Part shown: positions 40,833 through 53,260 of the stretch, piece after piece
Numbering within the stretch: position 1 is the stretch's first letter
Layout: each line of letters opens with the position of its first letter
Origin: Cristatella mucedo
Lineage: Eukaryota; Bryozoa; Phylactolaemata; Cristatellidae
DNA length: 64,000 nt
NCBI GenBank assembly: GCA_009760855.2
Contig: WPIO01000006.1
Coordinates: 4,191,001 to 4,255,000 of the forward strand
Direction of reading: 5' to 3'
The notes under the pieces: model-generated
What the model saw: the letters and a program-made list of their open reading frames with translations, nothing else
The model's database searches: none
Told to the model about the DNA's origin: nothing
Program-made: the position numbers and the translations under genes

Positions 40833-43800
40833 ATGCCTCTGATAAAGCGACCCATCGAACCGGCGAATTTGGCGCGTGTTGGAAATATCCCCGCCCCAAT
40901 TAGAAATGAGTTGGAATATGTTGCAAACATCACCTTGGCCAACATCATCCGGCAGCTCAGTAGCCTCGGGAAACAAGCGGATGACATGTTTACCGAGTTA
41001 TTCAACGAAAGCGTTCAGATATTCGAGCGGACGAAAACTCTTATACACCGCATGGACACGCTGAAGGTCAAAGCGACGCAGCTGGATTCCAACGTGGAAG
41101 AAGGTGAGGCCGATTTAGCTTTGTGACCTTGGCCGGAGAGCGCATGCTTGAGCTTTGCCGCGCTCTTTAGGCTGTCTGTTTGCTTAGATAGCACCGGGCA
41201 TCCTCTTAAGCTGTTTATCGGCGGGCTGTGGGGTTAATCTAAGGTGACCGTTTTGATGGACAGGTAGGTACTTCCTAGTCGTGAGGTTGGCAGTAGTGCT
41301 AGTACTTCGATCTTTTGCGAGTTGACAGGAATGATGCTGACCGATGATAGGTTGTATGCCCGGTAGGGTGGCTGTGTGCATTACTTTACCCTAAACTCTT
41401 GACCAGTATGTCATCTAGTTTGGCTTTAGCTTGCTGCATCATTTCCGGGCTCGGTGGCATGCCATCATTTCCGGGCTCGGTGGCATGCCAAAGTCCTCCG
41501 GGCAAGACCTCGGAGATGGCCTCAGGATGTTAGGCATTCCTTTTTAAGTCTGCACCGCTGCGCTAGTCTAGATGCTATGTTGTGTCGATGACAATTTTCC
41601 CCCTTTAAAACTTATAGTTGGTTTTCTTGTCATGGTCTTGACCGTTGTATGCCAAGATGAAGACTACCAGATTTATGTTGCCACATTGCACCTTGCTCTC
41701 ACCGACCTGTACTGGCTCCTTATCAAGAAGCTTATAATTAAATTTATGATTAAAGCTTAGCTTTGACTTCGATGTTTCGAGGTCTCCTTCGTCACCTTCT
41801 ACACCTTCTACCTATAGGAAATCGTTTAGCTTTGACTTCAAGCCAATGTCAAATTCTCAGGGAACCTTGCCTTCATGCCGAACGTATGCTCCCAGAGCCT
41901 GTAGCTCAGTCCGGACTGACGTCACGACTTTCCCGACTTGGATTTTTTTTTTAAAGAAGCCAAAAACCCATCTTTTACTGCCATTGCTCCATCCATATAA
42001 GTTGTCTCGTGTGTACTTATGCATGTTGACGCTGTGCATGTAATAATTAACTCATTAACACGCTTTATTTGCAGCATATGTAAAGCGCCTACAAAGATAT
42101 TTTGGTTCTCTTAGGGTGCTATGAATGTCTTATTATAACTATTAACATGTGATTTGTTGCCCTGGGTCTTAGCCCAGGGGCAAGGTGCTCGCCCTTCACG
42201 ACCGACCCAGATTGGGGGTTTTTGAGTCCTGTAGTAATTGATCCTTCATTGCCAATGCAAGCAGTGATGATTTACCATTAAAGCTCTTCTGCTTCTATGT
42301 AAATGAGGTTGTTGAATCGGCTGACTTGTTAACTGTTCACTACTGAATGCATTCTGTACTTGCTCGGCCAAAACGTCTATGATGAGGATTAGCCCAGGTT
42401 TTTCCTTGATATGGAGATAGCAGCCATGCCACAATCTAAGTGATGTGCTTGATTGTTATTGTATAAGCAAGTACACATCCCGTGTCTCCCCATTTTGACC
42501 GTTATTGTTTGGCCTAATTTTGGAAAGGCTGCTGCTCAAAATTGGCTCTGCCAGCGTATATCCCGTTGAATCAGCTCGAAATCTAGGTGTCTCCTAGGTG
42601 TCATGTTCCAAAGTGACTCGTTAGACGACCACATCAGCTCCACAGTCAAGCCTGCCTGCTTTCAGCTACATAACATTGCTGAAATTTGGGCTTGTTTAGA
42701 TAAGGATACCACGTCTGAGTTGGTCCATGCATTTGTTACATCCCATCTTGACTTCTGCAACTCACTGCTTGCTGGCCTACCGGCATGTGCAATCAGGCGA
42801 TTACAGATGGTGCAGTATTCTGCAGCTAGGCTTGTCTGTCGTGAGCATTGCAGCTGCCACATCACACCACTTCTCGCCGACCTGCACTGGCTACCAGTCA
42901 AGAAACGAATTGACTTCAAGGTTCTGTCGCTCACTTTTAGGTCACTTCATTTTTTGGCTCCAGCCTATCTCTCAGATCTACTCTCCCACCAGGCCAAGCA
43001 TCGTACCACCCACTTTTCGGAATCCAACAGTTCACCAATACCTCGTACAAACCTCAAATCCTTTAGAGGCCGGGCATTTAGTTCGTATGCTCCCAAATCC
43101 TGGAACTCACTCCCGACTTGCGTCAGAACATCCCCTGACTTGAACACATTTAAAAATAACTTAAAAAACACCTATTTAGGACAGCATTTAGTGGGTCCCT
43201 TTGATTCGTCTTTGATGTGCTTATGCTCGCTGACACTGTGCATGCTGCCACTAACCACATTTGCTTGCTGACCCTGTGCATGTCACCCCTAACCATGTTA
43301 TACATGTTGTTTATCAAGCATGAGATTACTCACCGTTCAATTGCATTTCCCTTTGCAGCAAATGTGAAGCGCCTAGAAAGAGATTGAGTTCTCTGAGGGC
43401 GCTTTATCAAGTTCATTATTATTTTTATATTATTATTGGCTGCTCGAGTGATTATCCCAGGGTGTTGTCTAAATATTCCCTCCGACTCTCTCCCGTGTGA
43501 GCATCTATGCCTTTACGATTCTGGGTATATAGCACTTTTTGTTAATCCCGAGTTTCACTGCTAACCTGTTATCGATTACTGTGGAGCAGATAAGCTAGTG
43601 AGTGGTACCTTGCTCCAATGCAGTTATCTGTTGCATCCGATCGATCTGTATTTCGTGATATCTTGGTCGGCCTGGCCCCCACGGTGCAGCTCTGCACGGG
43701 CATTTTGTAGCTGTCTGTGTAGATCCCTGTTAAATATCTGCCGAAGCCTTCCTTCTTATTCTTGTGCTATCTTGGACTATCATGTGATAGTCATTTTGTT

Positions 43801-44577
43801 CTGTCATCCCCTTGGTCGGTTTTTGCTGGGAACACTCAAGTCACTCGCAGCTCCAATCAAGCAAACGGTGTGGCATTGCTGCACTGCTGGCTATCCTCAT
43901 CGGCCCATCCTTTGCAGTGTCGCTGATGGACATGAATTTGAGGAAGCCTTATCGAAGTGTCCAGTCGGCTGAGCAGCAGGTTATTGCCCATTCTACGATG
44001 CCAAGAAACTTGCTCGAAATGTACAAAAGCTGTGATGCTCCCCCAAGGCTAGATAAATTGGACCCATACAGGTGAGTCTTATCCACTGTTGCTATTGGTT
44101 CTAGCTAGCTGTCGGCATGATAAAGACGTATAGTAGTATCGGTGTTGCCGGCTAGTGTGATTGCTGGTTTTTTTTTTATTCCAAGTTTGTGGCAGTTCCC
44201 ACTGACTCAGGCCTTTACGTTACAGGGCTGATGGCAAAAGCAGTATGAAATTTTACACAAACCCAAATTACTTCTTTGAGCTGTGGCTGAAAGATCTGGA
44301 GACCAATGCAGAAAACCTGCAGCTGCGCAGACAAAAGGGTAAAAAGGTAGGTTCCTCACTTGTCTAGTGGCTACGCATTGCGTTTGCATAGGAATGCCAG
44401 CTCCTGCTAGTGCCTTGCAGTTCCTCGCTCACCTGCCCACCGAAACTCTCGGTGGTCGGGCTTGCCAGAGCCCAAAGCCCAAACAGCATCTAGGAACTAT
44501 GGCCTGCTAGGATGAGATATCCATGCGCATCCTCTTGGTGGCTACGGTAGTCGTAGCTACAGGCAGTCGTAGCTACA

Positions 44578-44646
<69 letters not shown>

Positions 44647-47600
44647 CTACATATTATATACCTATATATATACCGAATGCGCACACATCAGACCGCTGTG
44701 GCCAACAAATGCACCCTATTTCTAGAGGTTGTGAAAGCTTTCGGGTTACCCAACATTTATAGCGACTGCCTGCATTGGCAGTATGCACCGTAGCTCTGTG
44801 CACTGCTCTGTAGCGCAAGGGGATAATGCTCTTGTCCATCCGATGCCTTTACTTGCGCGTCTTCAGACCGTAGCTACGAAATGCCGGGAAAACTCGGTCT
44901 TTGTGTGGGGTCTACGGAGAGTGGAAGGCTAGGGGATAACGCAGGAAGCTTGTGGCCTCCATGCATGGGCAGACAAGGGAAGTCATAAGGAATCGCCTGG
45001 TAAAGACGGTGTTGTGCGATGTCATGCTAAACACGTGCTTACCAATAAGCATATGTTTGTTATTGGGCTGTCAACAAATGTTATTTGCTCGTAGTGCGTA
45101 ACTTTAGCTTGTCTAACATCGTAGAAATCCTCGTATCAACCGAACCTAGTTGCAGAAGTGCTGAAGTATTTTTTCGACTCAAGTGTGTGTCGGCCAGTCA
45201 ATATTGGGCAAAGCATAGCAGGGCTTGTCACCCAAAGCGTTTGCATGACCGTCAATTGCCCGTGCAGGTTGAAGAGGCTGTTGGCAGGTGAGCGAGCTCA
45301 GACCAGCAAGGATCTTACGGTGGCCACTAATTGGCGTTGCTACTACGTTTTGGCAGCTGGCAGCAGTCTAGCTGCTGGCACACCGGGCACTACTTCTGCA
45401 TGACTTGTCAGCAGTCCAGCGAATGAGATATGCCGATTGTTCTCCCGGGTGCTTCTCAGCTTTCTGTAGTGGCACCTGACACGACCCTCATCCTGCCTTG
45501 GCCTTCTAGCAGCTGTTGTGATCAACCAGTGAAGCAGGCGATGGAAAGCGAGTCCTTGCTCGCATTGAGGCGATTCTGTCAGCTGCAGTTCACGTAGACT
45601 CGGGGCACGGATTGTGGCATGTGCTGTCATAGCTGCATTAGGTACTGCCGCGTCCCTCTACTCGAAAATTCTCCTTCCCTCGCTTTTCCCAATCGTTCGC
45701 GCTCTCTGCCTCTTGGCTTTTGCTTGCAGTTTCTCTCCCGTTTTTTCCTTTTCTTCCTGAGGTCGTAGGTCTCAAGTCTTGTTGCTGTTGTGCACAACTG
45801 CTACGCTTGTGCCATGCACGGAGGCTGCAGACCAGAAAACTAGCAGCTAGGATGTAGTGAGCGTGTTCGTGTCGGTTCGAGAACGGCTGTGGCCTCTTAA
45901 GAACACGCATTGCTGTCACGGGCAGCCGGTCCGCCTCCCGTCTCGGCCACTGTCTCTGTGCTCGTGAATGCCAAGGACGATTATTGAAGTGATAATAATC
46001 CATCCTTTGAATATCGCCAAGAGGCCTTTTTTCGGGCCCTAGACAAATCGGTGCAAGAGAGTAAATGCCGAAGGTCTGTAGTCGCAAGAACTGTATCAAT
46101 AGTCGCAAGAACTGTATCAAGCAGGCAAACGCTAATAAGTAGGATATTTATTATCCCAACAAGCTAAAGAAAGCATGATCACCCCTTAGTAATGCTGCTA
46201 GTGTGTAGTGTGTGCGTCTTGCTAAACAGCAAACGACTTTCCACAACACTCGTTCTAAAATATACTCGGCAACGTTGTATTTCCAACTGGCGTGCATACG
46301 TTAGTTCTAACAGAAAGTCTGTCGTCTTCGACCAACCGGAAACAGCGGTTCGGCTTGCGCCCAGCGACAGGAACTCCGCTCTGTGATTCGCCAGTGTTTC
46401 GGCTCTTGTTTAGCTTTTAGCTTTGTCGCCGACCTGTACTGGCTAACCAGTCAAGCAACGGATTGACTTCAAGGTTTTGTCGCTCACTTTTAGGTCCCTT
46501 CATTCTTTCGCTCCTGCCTATCTCTCAGATCTACTCTCCCACCAGGCCAAGCATCGTACCACCTGCTTTTCGGAATCCAACAGTTCACCAATACCTCGTA
46601 CAAACCTCAAATCCTTTGGAGACCGTGCATTTAGTTCGTATGCTCCCAAAGCCTGGAACTCACTCCTGACTTGCGTCAGAACATCCCCTGACTTGACCAC
46701 ATTTAAAAAGAACTTAAAAACGCTCCTATTTAGGACGGCATTTAGTGGGTCCCTGTGATTCGTCCTTGATGTGCGTGCTGACACTGTGCATGCTGCCACT
46801 AACCACATTTGCATGCTGACCCTGTTCATGTCACCCTTAATTACGTTATTCATGTTGTTTATCAAGCATTATATCACTCACCATTCAATCGCGGTTCCCT
46901 TTGCAGCAAATGTGAAGTGCCTAGAAAGAGATTGAGTTCTCTGAGGGCGCTTTATCAAGTGCATTATTATTATTATTGTTGTGATTATTATTAGCAACAG
47001 GGATGCCGTGCTCTGATCCGCTAGCCAGCATCGGGGTGGGAAGATGTCAGGAAGCAGATGAAGAAGACACAGTAAGACCACAGTAAGACCTCTGCCTCTG
47101 TAGCGTGCAAAGGTATGCGCATCAAAGCGTGCGGGAGCGAAAACGGACAAGATTACTTGGACGTATAGGAAAGCTGACCGGAACAGTGACTCTTTACCCG
47201 AGACTTACAAGATGCGTTGTCACTGCTTGTAGCCGCCTTAATGGGAAGTGAGTTCTAGACTGTCGTTGCATACAAGCTGAAGAGTCGACCACGATAAGAG
47301 TTCAGTTTTTTGTGCTAGAGACGGCAAGATGTCAGGGAGCGGGTGGTGAGAGAACACGCTGAAAGTGGAGAACGGAGCACTGAGAGCTCCGACGCTGAGC
47401 ACAGAGAAACTAGTAGTTCATATGGGTGGGTGGGCTTGTGCTAGTCAGTTAAGTGGCCTGTAAGTCAGACTGGGATCTTGGAATATGTTCTTTGCTTGAT
47501 AGGAGACCAGTGAAGCTCCAGCAGAAGTGGATCGATGTGGCGGCTACCCCATTGATGCCAGATCTGAGGAACCTCTGAGTTCTGTGCAATTTCCAGACAA

Positions 47601-50600
47601 TCAGGGCCACAGGCCAGGAGTCCTGAAGAAAGAAGACTGCAACAATCTAGATGCAGCTTCGCAAACACGCGGACTAGGTTGTGATAAGAATAATACATCC
47701 GTGGAGCATCAGCAGAGAACTCTCTTTCTAGACGCTTTGCATTTACTGTGAAGGAAGCATGATCGAAAGGTTAGTGGTAGCATGCTTAATTTCAACAGGC
47801 ATAACATGGTTAGAGGTGATATGCACAGTGTAAACGTGTAAAATATGGTTAGTGGCAGCATAAGCAGTGTCAGCACTGATAAGCATGCAAATGACGAAGA
47901 AAAAAAAACAAAAGACGAATCACAAGGACCCAGCTAAGTCAAACAGGTGTGTTTTACCATCTTTTTAAGTGTGATCAAGTCAGGGGATGTCATGACGTCA
48001 GTGGGGAGTGAATTCCAGGCTTTGTGAGCTTACGAACTAGAGGGACGGTCTCCTAAGGGTTTGAGGTTCATACGAGGTATAGATAGCTGAACGATTTGAT
48101 TCGGAAAAGTGGGTGCTATGATGCTTAACCTGGTGTAGGAGTACTTCTGATAGGTAGGCTGAAGCCAGAGGATGAAGGGACCTAAAAGTGAATGACAGAA
48201 CTTTAATAAAAATAATAATAATAATGCACTTGATAAAACGTCCTCAGAGAACTCAATCTCTTTCTAGGTGCTTTACATTTGCTGCAAAGGGAAATGCAGT
48301 TGAATGGTAAGTGAAATCATGCTTGAAAAACAAACAAAATGTAAGTAAAATCATGCTTGAAAAACAAACAAAATGAATAATATGGTTAGGGGTGACATGC
48401 ACAGGGTCAGCATGCAAGTGTGGTTAGTGGCTTTGAAGTCGATGCTCTGCTTGATTGGAAGCCAGTGCAGGTTGGGTAGAAGTAGTGTTATGCATTAACT
48501 TCTTCGCTAACGGCAGACAAGACTAGCTGCAGTTTTGCACCAACTGTATGCTCCTGATTGCACAGGCTGGTAGATCAGCAGGCAGCGAATTACTAATGTC
48601 GAGATGGGATTTCACACATGAATGGATCAATATGGGTGTAGTATCCCTGTCTAAGTTCTAGCAGTGTTGTGTATCGGAAAGTATGCAGACTTAGCTACAG
48701 GCAGACTAGCACGGCTCTCCGCCTCCTTAAAAGCATGCCGAGGTTGACTGCTAAGCTATATTGACACTCTTATTTATGGAAGCCGTGGCAATGCTGGGGC
48801 TGTTTTATTTGTGCACAGACTTTTCAGAACATCCATTGCATTGACTGGAATGGGAGATGCTGTTCCGTTTTGACCACTTGTTAGTGTGCGCACGCTTGCT
48901 CACCTTGCCATTACTTTTCGGCTCTGGTTACTTAAAAGAATTTAAGAATGTGTATACTGTGTCAATAGTGGTCGATATGTGGTACCCCTCTAGACGATGT
49001 CGGGGTCATGATGTTTATCCACCAGGATGTGACTTGCAATGTTTTTTATGTAGCCGGGGCTAGACCAGCAGCATCATGGAGCGAATCGTAGTGTTTATTT
49101 GACACAAATTCGGCAGGCTGCCGCTCATCGAGCGGAACTGCTGGTGGACATAATTTCCCTGACGGTCAGGGGGCGGCCCCCAGGTCCTTAAGGATTGGGA
49201 ACGGTCCGGGTCGATGCCCCCCACTGTAGGAGGTAGGGCAACTGTCACCCTCCCACTTCCCGCCGGCTTCGTTGCGGCTTCTGGAAAAGAGGAAAGCGGC
49301 CACCGCTGCTGTCGCTGCTCTGCCGGATGTGTGCGCTGTGCTCGCGTGCGTCGGGCGCTTGCCGGGACTCTGCCTGGTAGCCGACGGCTGCTGGCGCTGC
49401 TGCACGAACACGTGCCCGCCGCGCGGCAGCGGCGTCTGGTGCCGCGAAAGTGCCGGGCGCTGCTTTTGGCGTCTGCAGCGCCCGTCGAAGAAAGCGAAGA
49501 CGGAGCTGCGAGTGGTGCAGAGCAATCAAGAGAAGTACCAGATGCTCAAGGACGGCATCGAGTTTGCGCCGCCGTCGGCCGGCTTCGCCGGAGGGCGTGC
49601 GAATGGTGGCGGCGGCGGCACCGAAGTGGTGCGCCAGAGCAGCGTTCGGCACGGCCTACCGGTTCCCGAGGCGTATCCGGCTGTGGGCGACGGCGCCGGG
49701 ACTCCGCTGCCGACGACGACGCCCGTGTACCTGCCGCCGCCACCCGAGCTGGCTCCTGGCTCCTCGGCTTATGCCGACCCGATGGGTGGCCGGGGAGACC
49801 GGGCCAACGCTGCCGCCTCCTCGCTGGCAGCGCAGCGCGGCGCGCAGTACGATGCTCGCGGCCTGCCACTCGGCTCGGCCCCGTCGCCTGTGGCCAATCG
49901 CATGCTGCAGCCACCGCCGCCACCTCCGGTCGACTTCCGCGATAAGGCGGCGGCGCCGTCTGCTCTGGACGTGCCCCTGCTTGCTTACGGAAGCCCGCGA
50001 GCGGGCGACTACGTCGGCGCTGCCGACGACCTGGTCATGCTGCCGCCGCCCCCGCTGTCGACGTCGACGTACTCGACGGTTCGGGCTGTCTCGCCGCCGC
50101 CGCCATTGCCCGCCTCACCTCCCACGCCGCCGCTCGGCATGCCGCCTCCGCCTCCGCCGCCGCCCCTCGGAATGGCGGCTCTTTCGCCTCCTCCCCCACC
50201 GCCGCCGCTCATGCCTTCCGGTGTCGGCTTGCCATATGGAGGTGGAGGAGCACCCTACTTGCCGCCACCGGCTCCTCCCCCTCCTCCGCCTATGCTGCCT
50301 GCAGCAGGCGTGCCGCCTCCGCCGCCGCCTCCGCCGGCGATGCCCGCCTCCACCAATGGTCTCATACAGAGCAGCGACCTGGCCGCTGCCGCATCCAGTC
50401 TCAAGTCCAGTGCAGACCGGCCCAAGGCGGAGCCTGTCAAGGACGAAAGGAGTGTGCTGCTTCAGCAGATTCGTCTGGGTGAGTGCTCTCGTTTTCTGCC
50501 CGTCCATTATTAAGCTGGCTTGCCGTCGGCAGTCGTTGGTCAGCGTGCGTCTTCTTCCAGCCAATCTTCTAGTGTCTCTGGCTGCATGTGGCACCGCTTC

Positions 50601-51587
50601 TGTTTAAGCAGCTTTGTCGATTGCATCCTCTGGTGGCCACTTCGGCAGGCAGTCTGCCATGAGTGGTGAAACTGCTTGTTCCGTTCGTGTGTACGCATCT
50701 CAGTCTGTGAGCTTGCGATGTCGAGAAGACGTACTTGGATGCAACGCTCGCTGGGAAACGATGGCTGGTTTCGTTGAGCAGCCGGTAGTCAGCGGCCTTC
50801 ATCTAATGCAGTAATGAGAAAGTGAGAACTCCTGGCTGAGTCGGGCGAGCGGCCAAGGAAGTGCGCAGCGTAGGAGGACAGGTGTAGAACGGCTCGAAGG
50901 AATTTTCAGCCCGAGTCGGCTGCAGGTAGAAGTGAGTTCCACAGCTCTTGAGATGCTGTTCCTTTAGGATGACACAATGGATGAACTGATAACGGTAGTG
51001 GTCACTGCTTAGGGCAGCGAGCTACTGAAAAATGCAGCCGCCGCAGTTGCCCATATAGAATCAGCTTGAATAGCATACAGCTAGCGTATTGATGGGAGGT
51101 GGGTATGATTGTAGCTGCTATAATGCCCGTGTGTCAGTTTTGTAAAGCTGCACGTGTGCTCATGCTTGCAATGTCAGCGTATGTTGCGATTGGGAGTGTA
51201 GTCGATGGAGTGAGAAGGGCGGGGGGGGGGGGGGGGAGACATTGCTCTCTGTCAACCCAGATGCTGTTATCAATGTGTTGCCGTGTCTCGCATCTTGTCC
51301 CTAGAGCTAACATTTCCTGAACAGTTGTGTGAGCCTGAAGCTTGAAGCCTCTGCTTAGACCGTCGTAATCAGTGTACGATGCGTGTCGGTCGTTCGGTTC
51401 AGGTATACAACTGCGGCAGGTTGAAGAGGAGAGCAAGGAGCCGATCAAGAAAGCATCAAGCTCCAATATCTTGGATGTGCAGACTATAATGGACCGAGCA
51501 TTTGAGATGAGAAGGCGTGCACTGGAGGCCTCAGACTCGGAAGAAGAGGCGGACGACGGCGGATGGGGCTCGGATGATGACTCGTAG
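40833..51587 (+). CDS. WASF: WASF (WAVE/SCAR) actin-nucleation-promoting factor
   Basis: Five coding exons, 40833-41103, 43918-44071, 44226-44346, 49479-50478 and 51403-51587, join in phases 1, 2, 0 and 1 at GT-AG sites. The sum is 1731 bp, 576 aa (vertebrate WASF about 500-560). Residues 1-185 form the SCAR homology domain: MPLIKRPIEP, ELEYVANITLANIIRQLSSL, LDPYRADGKSSMKFYTNP and YFFELW. A basic linker (RRQKGKKRPSKKAKTEL) follows, then a long proline-rich segment with many P5-P9 runs (about 330-470) for profilin and SH3 partners. One WH2 motif (RSVLLQQIRLGIQLRQVEEE) spans the last intron. The end is an acidic tail with a single tryptophan (DDGGWGSDDDS). In the WAVE regulatory complex the protein activates Arp2/3 downstream of Rac. 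The 1 kb exon is very GC-rich, unlike the introns. Confidence 0.96.
41438..41492. repeat. Two-copy tandem repeat, about 27 bp
   Basis: CATCATTTCCGGGCTCGGTG GCATGC occurs twice head to tail. Confidence 0.9.
41655..42140 (+). mobile_element. L2 LINE C-terminal and 3' tail fragment
   Basis: Begins with the degraded [12 protein letters not shown]-like block (CTCACCGACCTGTACTGGCT). It continues through AYAPRACSSVRTDVT, the decayed [10 protein letters not shown] region, and ends GCATATGTAAAGCGCCTACA with ATT repeats. Confidence 0.8.
42160..42335 (+). mobile_element. SINE-A copy
   Basis: Head TTAGCCCAGGGGCAAGGTGC, tail GAGGTTGTTGAATCGGCTGA. The B-box is altered (GGTTTTTGAGTCC). Confidence 0.8.
42530..43435 (+). 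mobile_element. L2/CR1 LINE, longest open C-terminal copy
   Basis: A 222-codon open frame from 42603 encodes the C-terminal third of an L2-type protein: [80 protein letters not shown] and TFKNNLKNTYL. The 3' tail ends GTGAAGCGCCTAGAAAGAGA TTGAGTTCTCTGAGGGCGCT with an ATT-rich end. The reverse-transcriptase core is missing, so it is 5' truncated. The intact frame suggests a fairly recent insertion. Confidence 0.92.
44548..44660. repeat. 16-bp duplication and (AT)n microsatellite
   Basis: AGTCGTAGCTACAGGC occurs twice, followed directly by a pure AT run from 44580. Confidence 0.92.
46079..46120. repeat. Two-copy 20-bp tandem repeat
   Basis: AGTCGCAAGAACTGTATCAA occurs twice in succession. Confidence 0.9.
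46425..46990 (+). mobile_element. L2 LINE 3' fragment
   Basis: Carries [35 protein letters not shown] and the 3' tail with AGAAAGAGATTGAGTTCTCT and ATT repeats. Its coding part matches the copy at 42530-43435 closely, but it starts further in, with a frame break near its 5' end. Confidence 0.92.
47465..48205 (-). mobile_element. L2/CR1-type LINE fragments, two subfamilies abutting
   Basis: 47690-48205 is a minus copy of the common L2 family, with the 3' tail at its left. At its left, 47465-47698 (minus) encodes HLDCCSLLSSGLLAC and DPLLLELHWSPIKQR, the same protein region but clearly diverged from the other copies, so probably another subfamily. Confidence 0.75.
48208..48660 (-). mobile_element. 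L2 LINE 3' fragment with internal duplication and deletion
   Basis: The tail mirror AACGTCCTCAGAGAACTCAA TCTCTTTCTAGGTGC is followed by a 33-bp unit containing ATCATGCTTGAAAAACAAAC, present twice. A jump then leads to the TTGAAGTCGATGCTCTGCTT region, so several hundred bases of the family are missing. Confidence 0.8.
50479..51402 (+). other. WASF intron 4
   Basis: Contains a G-run at 51220-51236. Nothing else was recognised. Confidence 0.8.
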
Positions 51588-52967
51588 GAAAATTGAGGAT
51601 AACTCCTTGTCTCGTGCACACACTTCAAATGGCCTCGGCATGAAACCGATCTAGGGCCTGTCTGCCGAATGGCTCTTAAAAGATGGACAGTCCTTGGGCG
51701 TTATTGTTTATTTCGCTGATAATGGTCTTGCCTTTTAGCATGGTAGCCGTAGCCGGTCACTTGCACCTGCATACTCGCACTGCATCTCCCTAACCCTGGC
51801 AGTGTACGATTGACTTATCTTTTAGCCTAGTTGCAACATATGCCCCACCTACCATGGACTCCTGCCTACGATTGGTGAAGGTATGGCTTCTTTTCTATTT
51901 ATTTACCCATTTCACTTTCCCGTGTCTTGACCAGTCCCCCAAGCATGCGTTGGGACAACTTGCGGTGCAGTACAGTACGCAGCATCTTTATGGACGTGCA
52001 GCTTATGTGGTGCTTTGCGAACAGGTAACAATATACAATTCAATCGCATTTTGAGCAAAGTACTACTAATAAATGTGAAGCCAATTTTTTTTAACTTGGC
52101 CAGTATGATTTGCTTGGCGTCTTTTGCAAATGCATGTAGGATAACAACTAGCAATGATGTAAGTTCTCGTTTTGCCTTGTTTCTGGAAACCTATTGTAGG
52201 TGCAATCCAAAAGCAGCTGGGGTAGAATCGATTGCAGTGAATTGTGCGACTGAGAGGTAGGAGAGAAAGTGTGACATCTGGAAATACGGGTTTCGTTTTG
52301 TGGCTCGACCGAGGTTGTGGGCTCGAGCCCTGGGGCATATGTGAAGCAGCTGGATACGTAGCCGGTGCTACTTCCTCCACTGATCTACTAATTTAGCCAT
52401 ACTTTGAAATTGTTAATGCTAAGGCTGAAGTGGATGTGAGAAGCTCTTAAGCTAAGCACAGCTTGGTCCTTGAACAGAACGGTTGGGCTGTTGATAAGTG
52501 AGAGATTGAGCGAAGCTTGAGGTACATCTTAAATAAAAAATAACCGATCAATTCAGGTGTTCGCTTAATGGCTTGCATATTTCCAAAATCTAGGCACGTA
52601 TAGATACGTCTTCCTGTGGCCATCTTGCTGGCATCAACAACCGAGGTATGGTTTCTCTTAAGAAGGAAACTCGGGTTCGTCTGATTTGGGCTCTGGAAGA
52701 TTTTCTGTTCTGTAGGTGTACAGCATTGTCTTTGTTTAACTGCCGCTGCCTGGCTTGTCGGCGACGTTTGCCTTTAATAGCTTAAAGGTTATATTTAATT
52801 TAATTTAGCAGCCACCCTTACTGGTGACGATCCTCAAGACCAGCTAGACACTAGCCGATCAGCTTAATTAAGATCGACATACAAGAGTCATGGCAATCTG
52901 GGCCAAGCGGCCTGGAAAGAGATTTAGTTCTTGTAGGGCGCTATGCAAATATCTTCTAGTTACTATT
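51588..52967. other. WASF 3' region and intergenic DNA
   Basis: Presumed WASF 3' UTR at the left; the first AATAAA is near 52068. A truncated SINE-B lies at about 52305-52375 (GTTGTGGGCTCGAGCCCTGG and GGCATATGTGAAGC). A short L2-like tail (GGAAAGAGATTTAGTTCTTG) sits at 52914-52950. No gene was recognised. Confidence 0.6.
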
Positions 52968-53260
52968 AGCTCAGGGTGAGGTGCTCGCTCATTATGCCGA
53001 GCTGGTTTGGTCCAGTGGTCAAGTTGCTCTCGTCCCGGGGACCAAGGTCTGGCTGAGGTCGTGGGCTCGAGCCCCGAGGCGTATGTGAAGCGCCTGAATA
53101 GTGACCAAGTTCTCTTAAGGTGCTATACAGATGCCAATATTTATAGGTCCTTCGAGTCCTGCAGTGGTCAATCCTGTATAACCCTAAGCAAGCGGTGGTG
53201 ATAACAGTTAAGGCCCTTCTACTGCTTTATATGTATGAGGCTTTTGAATAAGCTAATGTC
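52968..53260 (+). mobile_element. SINE-B inserted inside SINE-A
   Basis: SINE-A head CTCAGGGTGAGGTGCTCGCT CATTAT ends at about 52997. A complete SINE-B (CCGAGCTGGTTTGGTCCAGT to TAAGTTCTCTTAAGGTGCTA) occupies about 52998-53135. SINE-A then resumes with TTCGAGTCCTGCAGTGG, the GCAAGCGGTGGTGATAAC body and GAGGCTTTTGAATAAGC. Confidence 0.88.

Larger units (their letters stand above)
41104..43917 (+). other. WASF intron 1
   Basis: Contains a 27-bp tandem duplication, two L2 pieces and one SINE-A, all listed. No further gene was recognised. Open frames at 43598-43972 partly overlap exon 2 in other frames. Confidence 0.75.
44347..49478 (+). other. WASF intron 3 (5.1 kb)
   Basis: Holds an AT tract, L2 copies in both orientations, and a GC-rich stretch at 49200-49478 just before exon 4. 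That stretch stays open in the exon frame from 49272 but shows no family similarity, so it is treated as intron. Confidence 0.7.

Noticed and set aside
49214-49945. Large GC-rich open frames overlapping WASF exon 4 in other frames and on the minus strand
   Set aside because: They are shadows of the proline-rich WASF exon. Only one frame joins the SCAR domain and WH2 exons in phase.
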